Source: SIG587 sp045531585 (GTDB taxonomy: Bacteria; Bacillota; Clostridia; Oscillospirales; Acutalibacteraceae). Taken from it: a stretch of 58,007 nucleotides of DNA. Positions 16,231 through 25,173 of this stretch are shown in pieces; the first letter of the stretch is position 1, and each line of letters opens with the position of its first letter. A program made the translations under genes and the position numbers. A model generated the notes under the pieces. The model searched no databases and was not told where the DNA came from. It saw only the letters and a list, made by a program, of their open reading frames with translations. The stretch is taken from assembly GCA_045531585.1 (NCBI GenBank), contig JAZSEH010000031.1, positions 1-58,007 of the forward strand, in the 5' to 3' direction.

Positions 16231-18060
16231 ATGTCAGTTAGGTCAAGTAAAACCGACAAGAAAGTTACCAAACACTTCAGCGACAAAGAAATTCTTAAGC
16301 GCGAAAAGGAAATTATTGAGTGTTACCGTAAAAACCGCGGTAAGACCTTTAAAATCTTTTTGGGCCTTTTTAAAGGTGATTATTTAAGAATTTTTCTTTC
16401 GGCGCTGTTTTTTATTATAAAATCCTCTCCTACCTGGATAACACCCCTGATTACGGCCGACATCATTACACTTGTAACCACGCGTCCCGATAATTTTATG
16501 ACACGTTTTATAATAGATATAATTATTGCAGTGGTGGTTATTGTTCAGAATGTTCTCACACATACCATACATATGAGCTTGTTTAACGTTGCCAAGCGCA
16601 ACGTTGAGGCAGGCCTTCGCGGTGCTATGATACGAAAGCTTCAGCAGCTATCAATATCATTCCACAAAGAGATGCAGTCGGGTAAAATTCAGTCCAAGGT
16701 AATGCGTGACGTTGAGGCGGTGGAGGCCTTTTCCACCCAGATATTCAACACGGCATTATCCATTGCCGTTAATATGTCCATTACCCTTGCCATAGTTATA
16801 AACAAAAACGTTACGGTGTTCCTGATGTTTCTTGTGTGCGTGCCTGCGGCGGCCTTTGTTATTCAAAAATTCCGCAAGCCTATGCGGGACAGGAACAGGG
16901 AATTCCGTAAGGAGATGGAGCATACCTCCTCCGACGTTATGGATATGATAGAGCTTGTTCCCGTAACTCGCGCACATTCCCTTGAAAATCTTGAAATTAA
17001 AAAGCTTACGGGGGAGATGACAAACGTTGCACAGCGCGGCTACCGACTTGACTTGGTGCAGAGCCTTTTCGGTTCGGTTACTTGGGTGCTTTTCAGTCTG
17101 TTCCAGATGATGTGTCTGTTCTTTACAGGCTTCCTTACATATAAAGGTATAATAACCGATATTGGTGATATAACCCTTTATCAGACATATTTTACCACTC
17201 TGCTGGGCTACGTTAACAGCGTTATCGCCCTTCTGCCGGTTTTCTCTAAGGGGGCGGAATCCATTCACTCCATAGGGGAGATAATCAACGCCCACGATGT
17301 GGAGGATAACGAGGGCAAGAAGAAGGTTACCCAGCTTGAGGGCGAATATATATTTAAAAACGTTGATTTTAATTACGATGAGGATACTCCCGTGCTTCAG
17401 GATTTCTCACTTACCGTAAAAAAAGGTGAGACCATAGCCCTTGTTGGTGAATCGGGTGCAGGTAAATCCACCGTTTTAAACCTTGTTACAGGCTTTAACC
17501 GCATAAACGGCGGTGAAATACTTATTGACGGAAAAAGCATTAATGATATTGACCTTCGCACCTACCGTAAATTTATATCTATAGTTCCGCAGAAAAGCAT
17601 CCTGTTTTCAGGTACAATCAGAGAAAATATTACCTACGGCAATCCTCGTATCTCTGAGAAAAGGCTATGGGAGGTTATTGATGCGGCAAACCTCAGAGGT
17701 GTTATAGAAAAATTACCGGACGGGCTTAATACCAACGTTGGTGAGCACGGTGATAAGTTATCGGGAGGTCAAAAGCAGCGTATCTCTATTGCCCGTGCCA
17801 TTATACGAAATCCAAGGGTAATTATATTTGACGAGGCAACAAGTGCCCTTGACAGCGTATCCGAGCGGGAGATACAAAAGGCTATAGATTACCTTACAAA
17901 GGACCGCACAACGTTTATCGTTGCCCACCGATTATCCACTATAAGAAACGCCGATAAAATTGCAGTTGTGGGTCAGGGCAGATGCCTTGAATACGGCACC
18001 TATGATGAGCTTATGGCAAAAAAAGGCGAGTTTTATAAGCTTAAACAGCTGCAGTCGTAA
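16231..18060 (+). CDS. ABC exporter half-transporter (permease + ATPase)
   Basis: A 609-residue exporter-type ABC protein: a charged cytoplasmic N-terminus (1-55), a six-helix membrane domain (about 55-345) and an ATPase domain. In the latter are Walker A GESGAGKST (near 406), the Q-loop VPQKSI, the signature LSGGQKQR (near 510), Walker B VIIFDEATSALD (near 530) and the H-loop in VAHRLST. It would work as a homodimer since no second half-transporter is adjacent. The substrate is unknown; lipid, peptide or drug are all possible. ATG at 16231 has GAAGGTGAT 7 bases before; the in-frame codons before it are part of the promoter region. Single-gene unit with its own promoter and terminator. Confidence 0.92.
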   Translation: MSVRSSKTDKKVTKHFSDKEILKREKEIIECYRKNRGKTFKIFLGLFKGDYLRIFLSALFFIIKSSPTWITPLITADIITLVTTRPDNFMTRFIIDIIIAVVVIVQNVLTHTIHMSLFNVAKRNVEAGLRGAMIRKLQQLSISFHKEMQSGKIQSKVMRDVEAVEAFSTQIFNTALSIAVNMSITLAIVINKNVTVFLMFLVCVPAAAFVIQKFRKPMRDRNREFRKEMEHTSSDVMDMIELVPVTRAHSLENLEIKKLTGEMTNVAQRGYRLDLVQSLFGSVTWVLFSLFQMMCLFFTGFLTYKGIITDIGDITLYQTYFTTLLGYVNSVIALLPVFSKGAESIHSIGEIINAHDVEDNEGKKKVTQLEGEYIFKNVDFNYDEDTPVLQDFSLTVKKGETIALVGESGAGKSTVLNLVTGFNRINGGEILIDGKSINDIDLRTYRKFISIVPQKSILFSGTIRENITYGNPRISEKRLWEVIDAANLRGVIEKLPDGLNTNVGEHGDKLSGGQKQRISIARAIIRNPRVIIFDEATSALDSVSEREIQKAIDYLTKDRTTFIVAHRLSTIRNADKIAVVGQGRCLEYGTYDELMAKKGEFYKLKQLQS

Positions 18061-18066
18061 TATCCG

Positions 18067-18104
18067 AAAAAGTCCCGCTTCACATTTTGAAGCGGGACTT
18101 TTTT
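18067..18104 (+). terminator. Terminator after the ABC exporter
   Basis: AAAAAGTCCCGCTTCA and its exact complement with loop CATTT, followed by T5. Confidence 0.95.
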
Positions 18105-18108
18105 AATA

Positions 18109-18136
18109 TTGACTTTATTCCAATTTATGTTAAAAT
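18109..18136 (+). promoter_or_regulatory. Promoter of manA
   Basis: TTGACT (18109-18114), 16 bases, TAAAAT (18131-18136), directly behind the preceding terminator. Confidence 0.7.
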
Positions 18137-18159
18137 GAGTATACGCTTGAGGTGTTTGT

Positions 18160-19059
18160 ATGATTGAGATTTTAAAGCTTGTCCCTGCCTTTAAGGATTA
18201 TATCTGGGGCGGGGAAATTCTAAAAAAAGAATACGGCATTACCAATATGGATTCCGTGGCGGAGGCCTGGGTGCTTTCCTGCCATAAGGACGGGGAGAGT
18301 ACCGTTACAGGCGGCACCTATAACGGACTGTGCCTATCTGCAGCACTTGAAAAAATGGGCAAAGAGGCACTGGGTAAAAATGCAGAGAAATTTGAATTTT
18401 TCCCCCAGCTTATAAAGCTTATAGATGCAAGGGATAACCTTTCGGTTCAGGTTCATCCAAGTGATGAATACGCCCTTAAAAATGAGGGGCAGTACGGAAA
18501 GACCGAGGCTTGGTATATTTTAGATGCCAAGGAGGGTGCCGGAATATACTATGGCTTTAAAGGTGAAATAACCAAGGATGAATTTGAGCGGCATATAAGG
18601 GAAAATACCCTAACACAGGTTTTACAGTTTGTTCCCGTTAAAAAGGGTGAGTGCTACTTTATTCCCTCAGGCACCATTCACGCCATAGGTAAGGGACTGC
18701 TTATTGCCGAGGTTCAACAAAATTCCAACGTAACCTACCGTGTTTATGATTACGGCAGGGTAGGGGCGGAGGGTAAGCCCCGTGAGCTTCACGTTGAAAA
18801 GGCCAAGTCGGTTACAAGTCTTACCCCCGTTTCGGAAGGTGAGAAAAACCGTACGGGGTGCGAATATTTCACCTTGGAGCGTATAAACGGCGCTTATACC
18901 TTCTGCCGTGAGGATAGCTTTTCCGCCCTGCTTGTAATTGAAGGTCAAGGCACTATAAACGGCATTCCTTTTGGCAAGTACGACACGTTTTTTATACCTG
19001 CAGGTCTTAAAACAGATATTAAGGGCGAATTTTGTGCCCTATTATCATATGTAAAATAA
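18160..19059 (+). CDS. manA: Mannose-6-phosphate isomerase, class I
   Basis: A zinc-dependent cupin enzyme interconverting mannose-6-phosphate and fructose-6-phosphate, linking glycolysis to GDP-mannose or mannose use. In 299 residues (short bacterial form, typical 310-320) are PxFKDYIWGG at the start, the metal ligands in SVQVHPSD (near 95-100) and the Glu of KTEAWY, then GTIHAIG with the third ligand and the active-site Arg in VTYRVYDYGR. The C-terminal cupin is shortened, as in Bacillus ManA. The ribosome site GAGGTG is close to the ATG. The next gene starts 16 bases later, with its own AAGGAG, so cotranscription is likely though the functions are unrelated. Confidence 0.93.
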   Translation: MIEILKLVPAFKDYIWGGEILKKEYGITNMDSVAEAWVLSCHKDGESTVTGGTYNGLCLSAALEKMGKEALGKNAEKFEFFPQLIKLIDARDNLSVQVHPSDEYALKNEGQYGKTEAWYILDAKEGAGIYYGFKGEITKDEFERHIRENTLTQVLQFVPVKKGECYFIPSGTIHAIGKGLLIAEVQQNSNVTYRVYDYGRVGAEGKPRELHVEKAKSVTSLTPVSEGEKNRTGCEYFTLERINGAYTFCREDSFSALLVIEGQGTINGIPFGKYDTFFIPAGLKTDIKGEFCALLSYVK

Positions 19060-19074
19060 TAAGGAGTTTTCTAA

Positions 19075-20448
19075 ATGCAAAGAGAGAAATTTTCCTCGCG
19101 GCTGGGATTTATTCTCATTTCCGCAGGCTGTGCCATAGGCCTTGGTAACGTGTGGCGCTTCCCCTATATTGTAGGTGAGTACGGCGGTGCCGCCTTTATA
19201 CTCATCTACCTCCTGTTCCTTGTGATTTTTGGTGTGCCCATAATGACAATGGAATTTGCCGTTGGCAGAGCAAGTCAGAAAAGTATAATAGGTTCATTTA
19301 AGGTGCTGGAGCCCAAGGGTACAAAGTGGCATCTTTACGGCTACGTTGGTGCCGCAGGTAACTACCTGCTTATGATGTTCTACACCACCGTAACAGGCTG
19401 GATGATATACTATTTCATTAAAATGCTTAAGGGCGATTTTTCTTCCTCAATGTCAAGCGAACAGGTATCACAGCAGTTTGTCCAAATGACAGATAACCCA
19501 CTTATCGTAGTTGGCTTTATGGTTATTGCTACTGTAATAGGCTTTCTAATCTGTTCCTTAGGTCTAGAAAAGGGCGTTGAGAAAATAACCAAGGTTATGA
19601 TGCTTGCCCTCCTTGCCATTATATCGGTGCTTGCCGTCCGTGCCGTTACCCTTAACGGTGCTGCAGAGGGCCTTAAATATTACCTTGTTCCCGATTTCGG
19701 CAAGATGGTTGAAAACGGCATTGGTGAGGTTGTTTTTGCCGCTTTGGGACAGGCCTTCTTTACCCTTTCAATAGGTATGGGTTCAATGGCTATCTTCGGT
19801 AGCTATATCAGTAAGGACCGCCGCCTTGTGAGTGAGGTCGTATCCATTGCCTCGCTTGATACCTTTGTTGCCTTTATGGCAGGTCTTATAATAATTCCCT
19901 CCTGCTTTGCCTATGGTGTTGACCCCGGCGCAGGCCCCGGTCTTATTTTCCAGACCCTGCCTAACGTGTTTAAGGAAATGCCCCTTGGCAACGTGTGGGG
20001 CGCACTGTTCTTCCTGTTTATGATATTTGCCGCAGTTTCCACCCTTGTTGCGGTGTTTGAAAATATCATCGCCTTTGCAATGGATGCTCTTAGTTGGTCC
20101 CGCAAAAAGGCCTGTCTCGTAAACTGTATTGCGGTAATTATACTTTCCTTGCCCTGCGCGCTTGGCTTTAACCTGCTTTCAGGCTTTACTCCCTTCGGTG
20201 CAGGCTCTAACGTGCTTGACCTTGAGGACTTTATTATAAGTAATAATATTCTGCCCTTAGGCTCACTTGTTTACGTGCTTTTCTGCACGTGGAACAAAAA
20301 GGGCTGGGGATGGGCACCCTTCCTTGAGGAAACCAATACCGGTAAGGGAATAAAATTTCCCAAGGCACTTAAGGTGTATGCAAAATATATTCTCCCCATA
20401 GTTTTGCTTGCCTTCTGGATAATAGGAATCATAACCTTCTTTAAATAA
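19075..20448 (+). CDS. Sodium-dependent NSS-family transporter
   Basis: A 457-residue secondary transporter of the neurotransmitter:sodium symporter (SNF) family, importing an amino acid or amine with Na+. About 11-12 membrane helices; the first contains the sodium/substrate-site signature GCAIGLGNVWRFPY (about 18-31), followed by GGAAF and the short loop GVPIMTMEFAVG. Helix 6 has FFTLSIGMGSM and helix 8 the matching small-residue patch. LeuT-like bacterial members take up hydrophobic amino acids; the exact substrate is not decidable here. AAGGAG lies 8 bases before the ATG. It ends in a terminator shared with the converging gene. Confidence 0.92.
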   Translation: MQREKFSSRLGFILISAGCAIGLGNVWRFPYIVGEYGGAAFILIYLLFLVIFGVPIMTMEFAVGRASQKSIIGSFKVLEPKGTKWHLYGYVGAAGNYLLMMFYTTVTGWMIYYFIKMLKGDFSSSMSSEQVSQQFVQMTDNPLIVVGFMVIATVIGFLICSLGLEKGVEKITKVMMLALLAIISVLAVRAVTLNGAAEGLKYYLVPDFGKMVENGIGEVVFAALGQAFFTLSIGMGSMAIFGSYISKDRRLVSEVVSIASLDTFVAFMAGLIIIPSCFAYGVDPGAGPGLIFQTLPNVFKEMPLGNVWGALFFLFMIFAAVSTLVAVFENIIAFAMDALSWSRKKACLVNCIAVIILSLPCALGFNLLSGFTPFGAGSNVLDLEDFIISNNILPLGSLVYVLFCTWNKKGWGWAPFLEETNTGKGIKFPKALKVYAKYILPIVLLAFWIIGIITFFK

Positions 20449-20452
20449 AAAC

Positions 20453-20487
20453 AAACTCCCGATGATGCTTGTCATCGGGAGTTTTTG
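20453..20487. terminator. Bidirectional terminator
   Basis: AAACTCCCGATGA TGCT TGTCATCGGGAGTTT between the converging genes ending at 20448 (+) and 20499 (-), with A and T runs on the two sides. Confidence 0.92.
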
Positions 20488-20498
20488 CATCTTAAAGC

Positions 20499-21221
20499 TT
20501 ATTTATTTTCTTCACCGGGCTTAACCACATGAGGACATTGAAGCTCAGGAATTCTCAGTACGGGCTTTGCCCAGTATACCGCGTTGCGGATGATTTTCTG
20601 AACGTTTTCGTTATAGAAAATAGGGAAAGATTCGTGACCGGGCTGGAAGTAGAATATTTTACCGTTACCTCTGTGGAAGGTACAGCCTGAGCGGAATACC
20701 TCACCGCCGGAGTACCAACCGATAAACACAACCTCATCAGGCTCGGGTATTCCAAAGGGCTCACCGTAGGTCTCAACACCGTCAAGCTCAAAATATCTGC
20801 CAAGGCCTTGAGCAATGGGGTGTGCAGGTGCGGTTACCCAAACGCGCTCCATATCTCCGTTTTCGCGCCAGGTTAAATTACAGCTTGTGCCCATAAGCAT
20901 TTTAAACACCTTGGAGTGGTGGCCGCTGTGCAAAACAATAAGTCCCATACCCTTAAGCACGGCATCCCTCACCTTTGCGGCTATCTCATCAGGTACCTTG
21001 TTGTGACCCATATGTCCCCACCACAGCATAACGTCTGTGTTTTCAAGTAATTCATCGGTAATACCGCAATCAGGGTCATCCAGAGTTGCAGTGCGAATGC
21101 TCAGCTCCTCATCTTTTCCTAAAAACTCCGCAATGGCTCCGTGTATGCCCTTAGGATATATTTCCTTGCATTTGCCGTCCTTCTCATGTAAAAATTCATT
21201 CCAAATAGTTACGTTTATCAT
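20499..21221 (-). CDS. ThuA-like protein (class I glutamine-amidotransferase fold)
   Basis: The 240-residue product matches the ThuA family, named from the trehalose utilisation genes of Rhizobium, whose members probably act on sugars. Landmarks are VTIWNEFLHE at the start, DVMLWWGHMGHN (about 62-73), GLIVLHSGHHSKVFK and a C-terminal HESFPIFYN. The catalytic cysteine of true amidotransferases is not there (LHSGH), as usual in ThuA. It is the only gene of its unit, with AGGGGATGATAAA before the ATG. The physiological substrate is unknown; mannose-6-phosphate isomerase nearby hints at carbohydrate use but is not in the same unit. Confidence 0.85.
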   Translation of the reverse strand: MINVTIWNEFLHEKDGKCKEIYPKGIHGAIAEFLGKDEELSIRTATLDDPDCGITDELLENTDVMLWWGHMGHNKVPDEIAAKVRDAVLKGMGLIVLHSGHHSKVFKMLMGTSCNLTWRENGDMERVWVTAPAHPIAQGLGRYFELDGVETYGEPFGIPEPDEVVFIGWYSGGEVFRSGCTFHRGNGKIFYFQPGHESFPIFYNENVQKIIRNAVYWAKPVLRIPELQCPHVVKPGEENK

Positions 21222-21289
21222 TTTATCATCCCCTATGTGGTTATTATGGCATTATTATATATACAAGAATTTTAAAAGTCAAGTGCCTA

Positions 21290-21318
21290 TTGAAATAATC
21301 TAAGAAAAGTGGTAAACT
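21290..21318 (+). promoter_or_regulatory. Promoter of trkA-trkH
   Basis: TTGAAA (21290-21295), 17 bases, TAAACT (21313-21318). Confidence 0.65.
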
Positions 21319-21352
21319 ATCTTTGTATATTAGGCGAGAGGATATGTGCTTT

Positions 21353-22711
21353 ATGAAAATTATCGTTGCAGGTTGCGGAAAAATAGGCGTTTCCATACTT
21401 AAAAACCTTGTGGCAGAAGGTCACGACGTTACTGCTCTTGATAAGAATCCTGCTGTTATTGAGGAACTCACTAACGTTTATGATGTTATGGGTGTTTGCG
21501 GTAACTCTGCCGACCCCGATACCCTTGCCGAGGCAGGCATAGAAACGGTGCAGCTTTTTGTTGCGGTTTCAGGTTCTGATGAAATGAATATGCTTTCCTG
21601 CTTTCTCGCTAAGCGCATGGGCGCACAGTATACCATTGCCCGTATCCGTAATCCTGAGTATAATGACCAAAGCCTTGGCTTTATGCGGCAGGAGCTTGAT
21701 TTATCCTTAACTATAAATCCCGAGCTTTTAACCGCAAGGGAGCTTTTTAATATTTTAAAATTCCCCTCCGCCGTTAAGGTAGAAAGTTTTTCTCGCCGCA
21801 ATGTTGAAATGATTGAAATTCGTCTCGACGATAACACCGAGCTTGACGGTGTTCAGATATTTAAAATGCGTGAAAAGTATAAGGCTGCATACCTTGTTTG
21901 TGCCGTAACCCGTGGGGATGAGGTATTTATTCCTTCAGGTAATTTTGTTCTTAAGGCAGGGGATAAAATAGGCCTTATAGCTTCTCCAAACGAAATAACC
22001 AAGCTTTTAAAAATGCTGGGAGTGCTGAGAAAGCAAGCAAGCTCTGTTATGATACTTGGCGGCAGTAAAACCGCATACTACCTTGCTAAAATGCTCACAG
22101 CCTCGGGTATTGACGTTAAGATAATCGAGCAGCGCGCCGAAAGATGCGACGAGCTTTGCTCCCTGCTTCCAAAAGCTGTTATTATCCATGGTGACGGAGC
22201 TCAGCAGGAGCTTCTTTTAGAGGAAGGCCTTCGTACTCTTGATGCTTTTGTGGCGCTTACGGGTATGGATGAGGAAAATATGATAATATCTATGTTTGCC
22301 TCAATGCAGAAGGTACCCAAGGTTATCTCTAAAATAAACCGTGAGGAAATGTGCACTATGGCGGGGAAACTGGGTCTTGATTGCATAATCACTCCAAAGG
22401 ATATAACCTCTAATATAGTTGTGCGTTGTGCCCGTGCTCTTGAAAATTCTATGGGTAGTAATGTTGAAACCCTTTATAAGATAATGGACGGCAGGGCAGA
22501 GGCGCTGGAGTTTAACGTGCGTGAGGACTTTGCCGCCGCAGGTATTTCCCTTAAGGAAATGGAAATAAAGCAGAATATTCTTATAGCCGGTATAATACGT
22601 GGCCGAAAAACCGTTATTCCTTCCGGTGATGACTGCATACAGGTGGGGGATAGGGTAATAGTACTTGCCTCAGGCCACCATCTTAATGACCTGTCCGATA
22701 TTCTTAAATAG
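21353..22711 (+). CDS. trkA: Trk potassium uptake regulatory protein TrkA
   Basis: The peripheral NAD(H)-binding subunit that gates the TrkH potassium channel. The 452 residues hold two RCK units: a Rossmann domain (KIIVAGCGKIGVS, 2-14) with a TrkA-C domain (about 140-222), and again a Rossmann domain (SVMILGGSKTAYYLAK, near 228) with a second TrkA-C (about 370-452). The two-unit form is the standard for TrkA as opposed to single-unit KtrA. I chose ATG at 21353, giving the usual MKIIV start, with GAGAGG 11 bases upstream; the ATG at 21344 is too close to it. The trkH gene starts 10 bases after its stop. Confidence 0.93.
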   Translation: MKIIVAGCGKIGVSILKNLVAEGHDVTALDKNPAVIEELTNVYDVMGVCGNSADPDTLAEAGIETVQLFVAVSGSDEMNMLSCFLAKRMGAQYTIARIRNPEYNDQSLGFMRQELDLSLTINPELLTARELFNILKFPSAVKVESFSRRNVEMIEIRLDDNTELDGVQIFKMREKYKAAYLVCAVTRGDEVFIPSGNFVLKAGDKIGLIASPNEITKLLKMLGVLRKQASSVMILGGSKTAYYLAKMLTASGIDVKIIEQRAERCDELCSLLPKAVIIHGDGAQQELLLEEGLRTLDAFVALTGMDEENMIISMFASMQKVPKVISKINREEMCTMAGKLGLDCIITPKDITSNIVVRCARALENSMGSNVETLYKIMDGRAEALEFNVREDFAAAGISLKEMEIKQNILIAGIIRGRKTVIPSGDDCIQVGDRVIVLASGHHLNDLSDILK

Positions 22712-22721
22712 AGGTATTTTT

Positions 22722-24176
22722 ATGAATCGCAGAATGGTTTTTTATATACTGGGGCGCATAATAATGTTTGAAGCCCTGCTTCTTTTACTGCCAACAGTGG
22801 TTTCGGTAATATACAGTGAATTTACCGTTATGTGGGCCTTTCTTGCCGCCGCAGGAATTGCATTGATAGTAAGCTTCCTGTTTACCAATCTTAGCCGTCC
22901 GGGAACACGGCTTATCTACGCTAAGGAGGGCTTTGTTATAGTTGCCCTAGCCTGGATACTTATGTCGGCCATTGGCGCTTTGCCCTTTACTATAAGTGGT
23001 GAAATACCAAACTATATTGATGCTTTTTTTGAAACGGTCAGCGGATTTACTACCACAGGTGCCTCTATTTTAACTAATGTTGAAGCCCTCTCTCACGGCG
23101 CACTCTTCTGGCGCAGCTTTACCCACTGGGTAGGCGGTATGGGTGTGCTTGTGTTTGTTATGGCAGTCGTGCCCTCCCTTTGTGATAGGTCTATTCATAT
23201 TCTGCGTGCTGAGGTTCCCGGCCCTGTTGTTGGTAAGCTGGTGCCCCGCGTGCGCCAGACCGCAAAAATACTCTACCTTATATATATAGCCCTTACCGTT
23301 GTGCAGATTATTTTCCTTATTTGCGGTGGTATGCCTATTTTTGAAAGTCTGCTTCACGCCTTTGGTACCGCAGGTACAGGCGGTTTCGGAGTCAAGGCCG
23401 ATAGTATGGCAGGTTATAGCCCGTATCTCCAATGGGTAATAACAATATTTATGCTCATTTTCGGCGTTAACTTCAACCTTTACTACTTTATTCTTATACG
23501 TCGTGGAAAGTTGGTGCTTAAAAGCGGTGAGCTTTGGTGCTATATCGGTATATTTACCGTTGCCACAGGCATTATCACCCTTAATATTCTGCCCGCAAAC
23601 TCGGGCTTTGGTGATGCCCTGCGCAACGCCGCTTTTCAGGTGGCGTCAGTTATGACTACCACAGGCTATTCAACGGTTGATTTCAACCTGTGGCCTATGC
23701 TGTCGAAAACCATGCTTGTCATCCTTATGTTCTCAGGTGCCTGCGCAGGCTCCACTGCAGGCGGTCTTAAGGTCTCCCGTGTTATGATGCTTTTTAAAAT
23801 GATAAAGCGTGAGCTTCTCCATATGGTGCATCCCCGTTCCGTTGCCTCTGTTAGAATGGAGGGCAAAAAAGTGGATGAGGTTACCACCAACAGCGTTGGT
23901 ATTTACTTCGCCCTTTATATGGTCATATTCCTTGCTGTGTTCCTACTTCTTTCCTTTGAAGCAGGCTTTGGTATTGAGGATAATTTTACCGCCACCGCTG
24001 CTTGCTTTAATAATATCGGCCCCGGTCTTGGCGCCGTAGGTCCTATGGGCAGCTACGCAGGCTATTCGGGCTTTTCAAAACTTATCCTCTCCTTTGCTAT
24101 GCTCCTTGGCCGTCTTGAGATTTATCCTATCCTCTTTGCCTTTATTCCGTCTACCTGGACAAGGAAGATAAATTAA
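22722..24176 (+). CDS. trkH: Trk potassium channel subunit TrkH
   Basis: The membrane subunit of the Trk K+ system, 484 residues, with four repeated M1-P-M2 units. Selectivity-filter loops can be recognised: TTTGAS (in FETVSGFTTTGASIL), GTGGFG (AFGTAGTGGFGVK), TTTGYST and NIGPGLG. Together with TrkA directly upstream it forms a complete uptake system. ATG at 22722 is preceded by AGAGG at 22711-22715. The four filter glycines are intact, so it should be functional. The RAYT transposase gene starts 2 bases after the stop, which suggests insertion right at the end of this operon. Confidence 0.93.
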   Translation: MNRRMVFYILGRIIMFEALLLLLPTVVSVIYSEFTVMWAFLAAAGIALIVSFLFTNLSRPGTRLIYAKEGFVIVALAWILMSAIGALPFTISGEIPNYIDAFFETVSGFTTTGASILTNVEALSHGALFWRSFTHWVGGMGVLVFVMAVVPSLCDRSIHILRAEVPGPVVGKLVPRVRQTAKILYLIYIALTVVQIIFLICGGMPIFESLLHAFGTAGTGGFGVKADSMAGYSPYLQWVITIFMLIFGVNFNLYYFILIRRGKLVLKSGELWCYIGIFTVATGIITLNILPANSGFGDALRNAAFQVASVMTTTGYSTVDFNLWPMLSKTMLVILMFSGACAGSTAGGLKVSRVMMLFKMIKRELLHMVHPRSVASVRMEGKKVDEVTTNSVGIYFALYMVIFLAVFLLLSFEAGFGIEDNFTATAACFNNIGPGLGAVGPMGSYAGYSGFSKLILSFAMLLGRLEIYPILFAFIPSTWTRKIN

Positions 24177-24178
24177 GT

Positions 24179-24655
24179 ATGGAATTACAAAAACGGAAAT
24201 CTATGCGTTTAAAAGGATATGATTATGCCTCGCAGAATTATTATTTTATAACCGTTTGCTCACATAATATGAGTTGTATTTTCGGAAAACCGGATAATTT
24301 GAATCTATATGGAAGAATTGCAAAGGAACAATTACTGCGTATAAAAAACCATTTCCCGGATGTGAGAATTGACAAATATGTTATTATGCCAAATCATATT
24401 CACGCAATAATTGTTATTGGTTGCAACGGTGAAACGGAACGGTCAAGACCGTTCCCTACACTGTCCACAATAATGGGACTGTATAAATCAGGTGTGACGA
24501 AATGCATTCACAAATTTGATAAGAATATTACCGTATGGCAGAAATCATATTATGAGAATGTTATTAGAAATGCTGATTCTTATTCGCAAATTGTTCGTTA
24601 CATAAAAGAAAATCCCATTAAATGGGAATTGGATAAATATTATAATTGTAACTAA
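24179..24655 (+). CDS. REP-associated tyrosine transposase (RAYT)
   Basis: A single-strand DNA transposase of the Y1/HUH family (TnpA-REP), 158 residues, a normal length. Seen: SQNYYFITVCS near the start (19-28), the metal-binding HIH in MPNHIHAIIV (73-75) and the catalytic-tyrosine helix QKSYYENVIR (121-130), then YIKENPIKW. RAYTs are single-copy housekeeping-like enzymes that spread or maintain REP hairpins headed by GTAG or GGAG. GTAG-headed hairpins occur here at 24676, 25032 and 25087, at 53593, and inside this very gene (24435-24459, residues 85-94). The gene has no clear ribosome site and follows trkH by 2 bases, so it may rely on trkH translation. Confidence 0.93.
   Translation: MELQKRKSMRLKGYDYASQNYYFITVCSHNMSCIFGKPDNLNLYGRIAKEQLLRIKNHFPDVRIDKYVIMPNHIHAIIVIGCNGETERSRPFPTLSTIMGLYKSGVTKCIHKFDKNITVWQKSYYENVIRNADSYSQIVRYIKENPIKWELDKYYNCN
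24435..24459 (-). repeat. REP hairpin inside the RAYT coding region
   Basis: Minus strand: GTAG, then GGAACGGTC TT GACCGTTCC, G. A perfect 9-bp stem headed by GTAG, encoding residues 85-94 of the transposase on the other strand. Confidence 0.85.
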
Positions 24656-24675
24656 TAAAAATTTATTGTTTCGTT

Positions 24676-24700
24676 GTAGGGTTGGGTCTTGACCCAACCG
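24676..24700 (+). repeat. REP hairpin downstream of RAYT
   Basis: GTAG, GGTTGGGTC TT GACCCAACC, G. Same head and same TT loop as the copy inside the RAYT gene and pointing away from it, so the two form an inverted pair around the gene's 3' end. Confidence 0.85.
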
Positions 24701-25031
24701 TTACAGTAAACCCCGTATAAATTAAACGGAAAAACAAATCCCGCTTTTTGCCGGTTCCAATTAAAAAAAGGACAAAAAATTTTTCAAAAAACTTTTTGTG
24801 CAAATGTTCTATTAAATCATGTTTTTTTGGGTCTAAAAAACCCAAAAAACACGACTTTTTTGTTAGATTTGCAAAAAGCAAGATGGCAAAGTTGAAATTT
24901 TACAAAGAAATTTTAAAAAATCCTTTACTTTTCAAACTCGGATTTAGGGTATAGAATGATAGTGTAACATTGTGTGTGTGTTATATCAATTTTCATAAAT
25001 GTTGGGAATATCTTGTGCCGTTTCGAATAAA
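24701..25031. other. Intergenic stretch rich in A/T runs
   Basis: No convincing gene. There are repeated AAAAAACxxTTTTTG and GGGTCTAAAAAACCC-like inverted pieces (about 24780-24870) but no clean terminator. The short frames here are low-complexity and lack ribosome sites. Confidence 0.5.
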
Positions 25032-25059
25032 CGGGCGGGCACACAGGCGCCGCCCCTAC
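25032..25059 (-). repeat. REP hairpin, left half of an inverted pair
   Basis: Minus strand: GTAG, GGGCGG ... CCGCCC, G. It faces the copy at 25087 head to head, 27 bases apart, the arrangement called BIME or REPIN. Confidence 0.8.
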
Positions 25060-25086
25060 GAAACGAATATAAATGATATTGCCTCT

Positions 25087-25113
25087 GTAGGGAACGCCCT
25101 ATGTGGCGTTCCG
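25087..25113 (+). repeat. REP hairpin, right half of an inverted pair
   Basis: GTAG, GGAACGCC CTATGT GGCGTTCC, G. Stem of 8 bp. Confidence 0.85.
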
Positions 25114-25173
25114 CGACTACCGGATGAAATTTGATATATACTGCCACAAAATAAAAAAAAGGAGATTATATTT

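Noticed and set aside
24748..24954. 68-codon plus-strand frame and its minus counterpart (24663-24881)
   Set aside because: Lys/Phe-rich low complexity from A/T runs and inverted pieces; no ribosome site.
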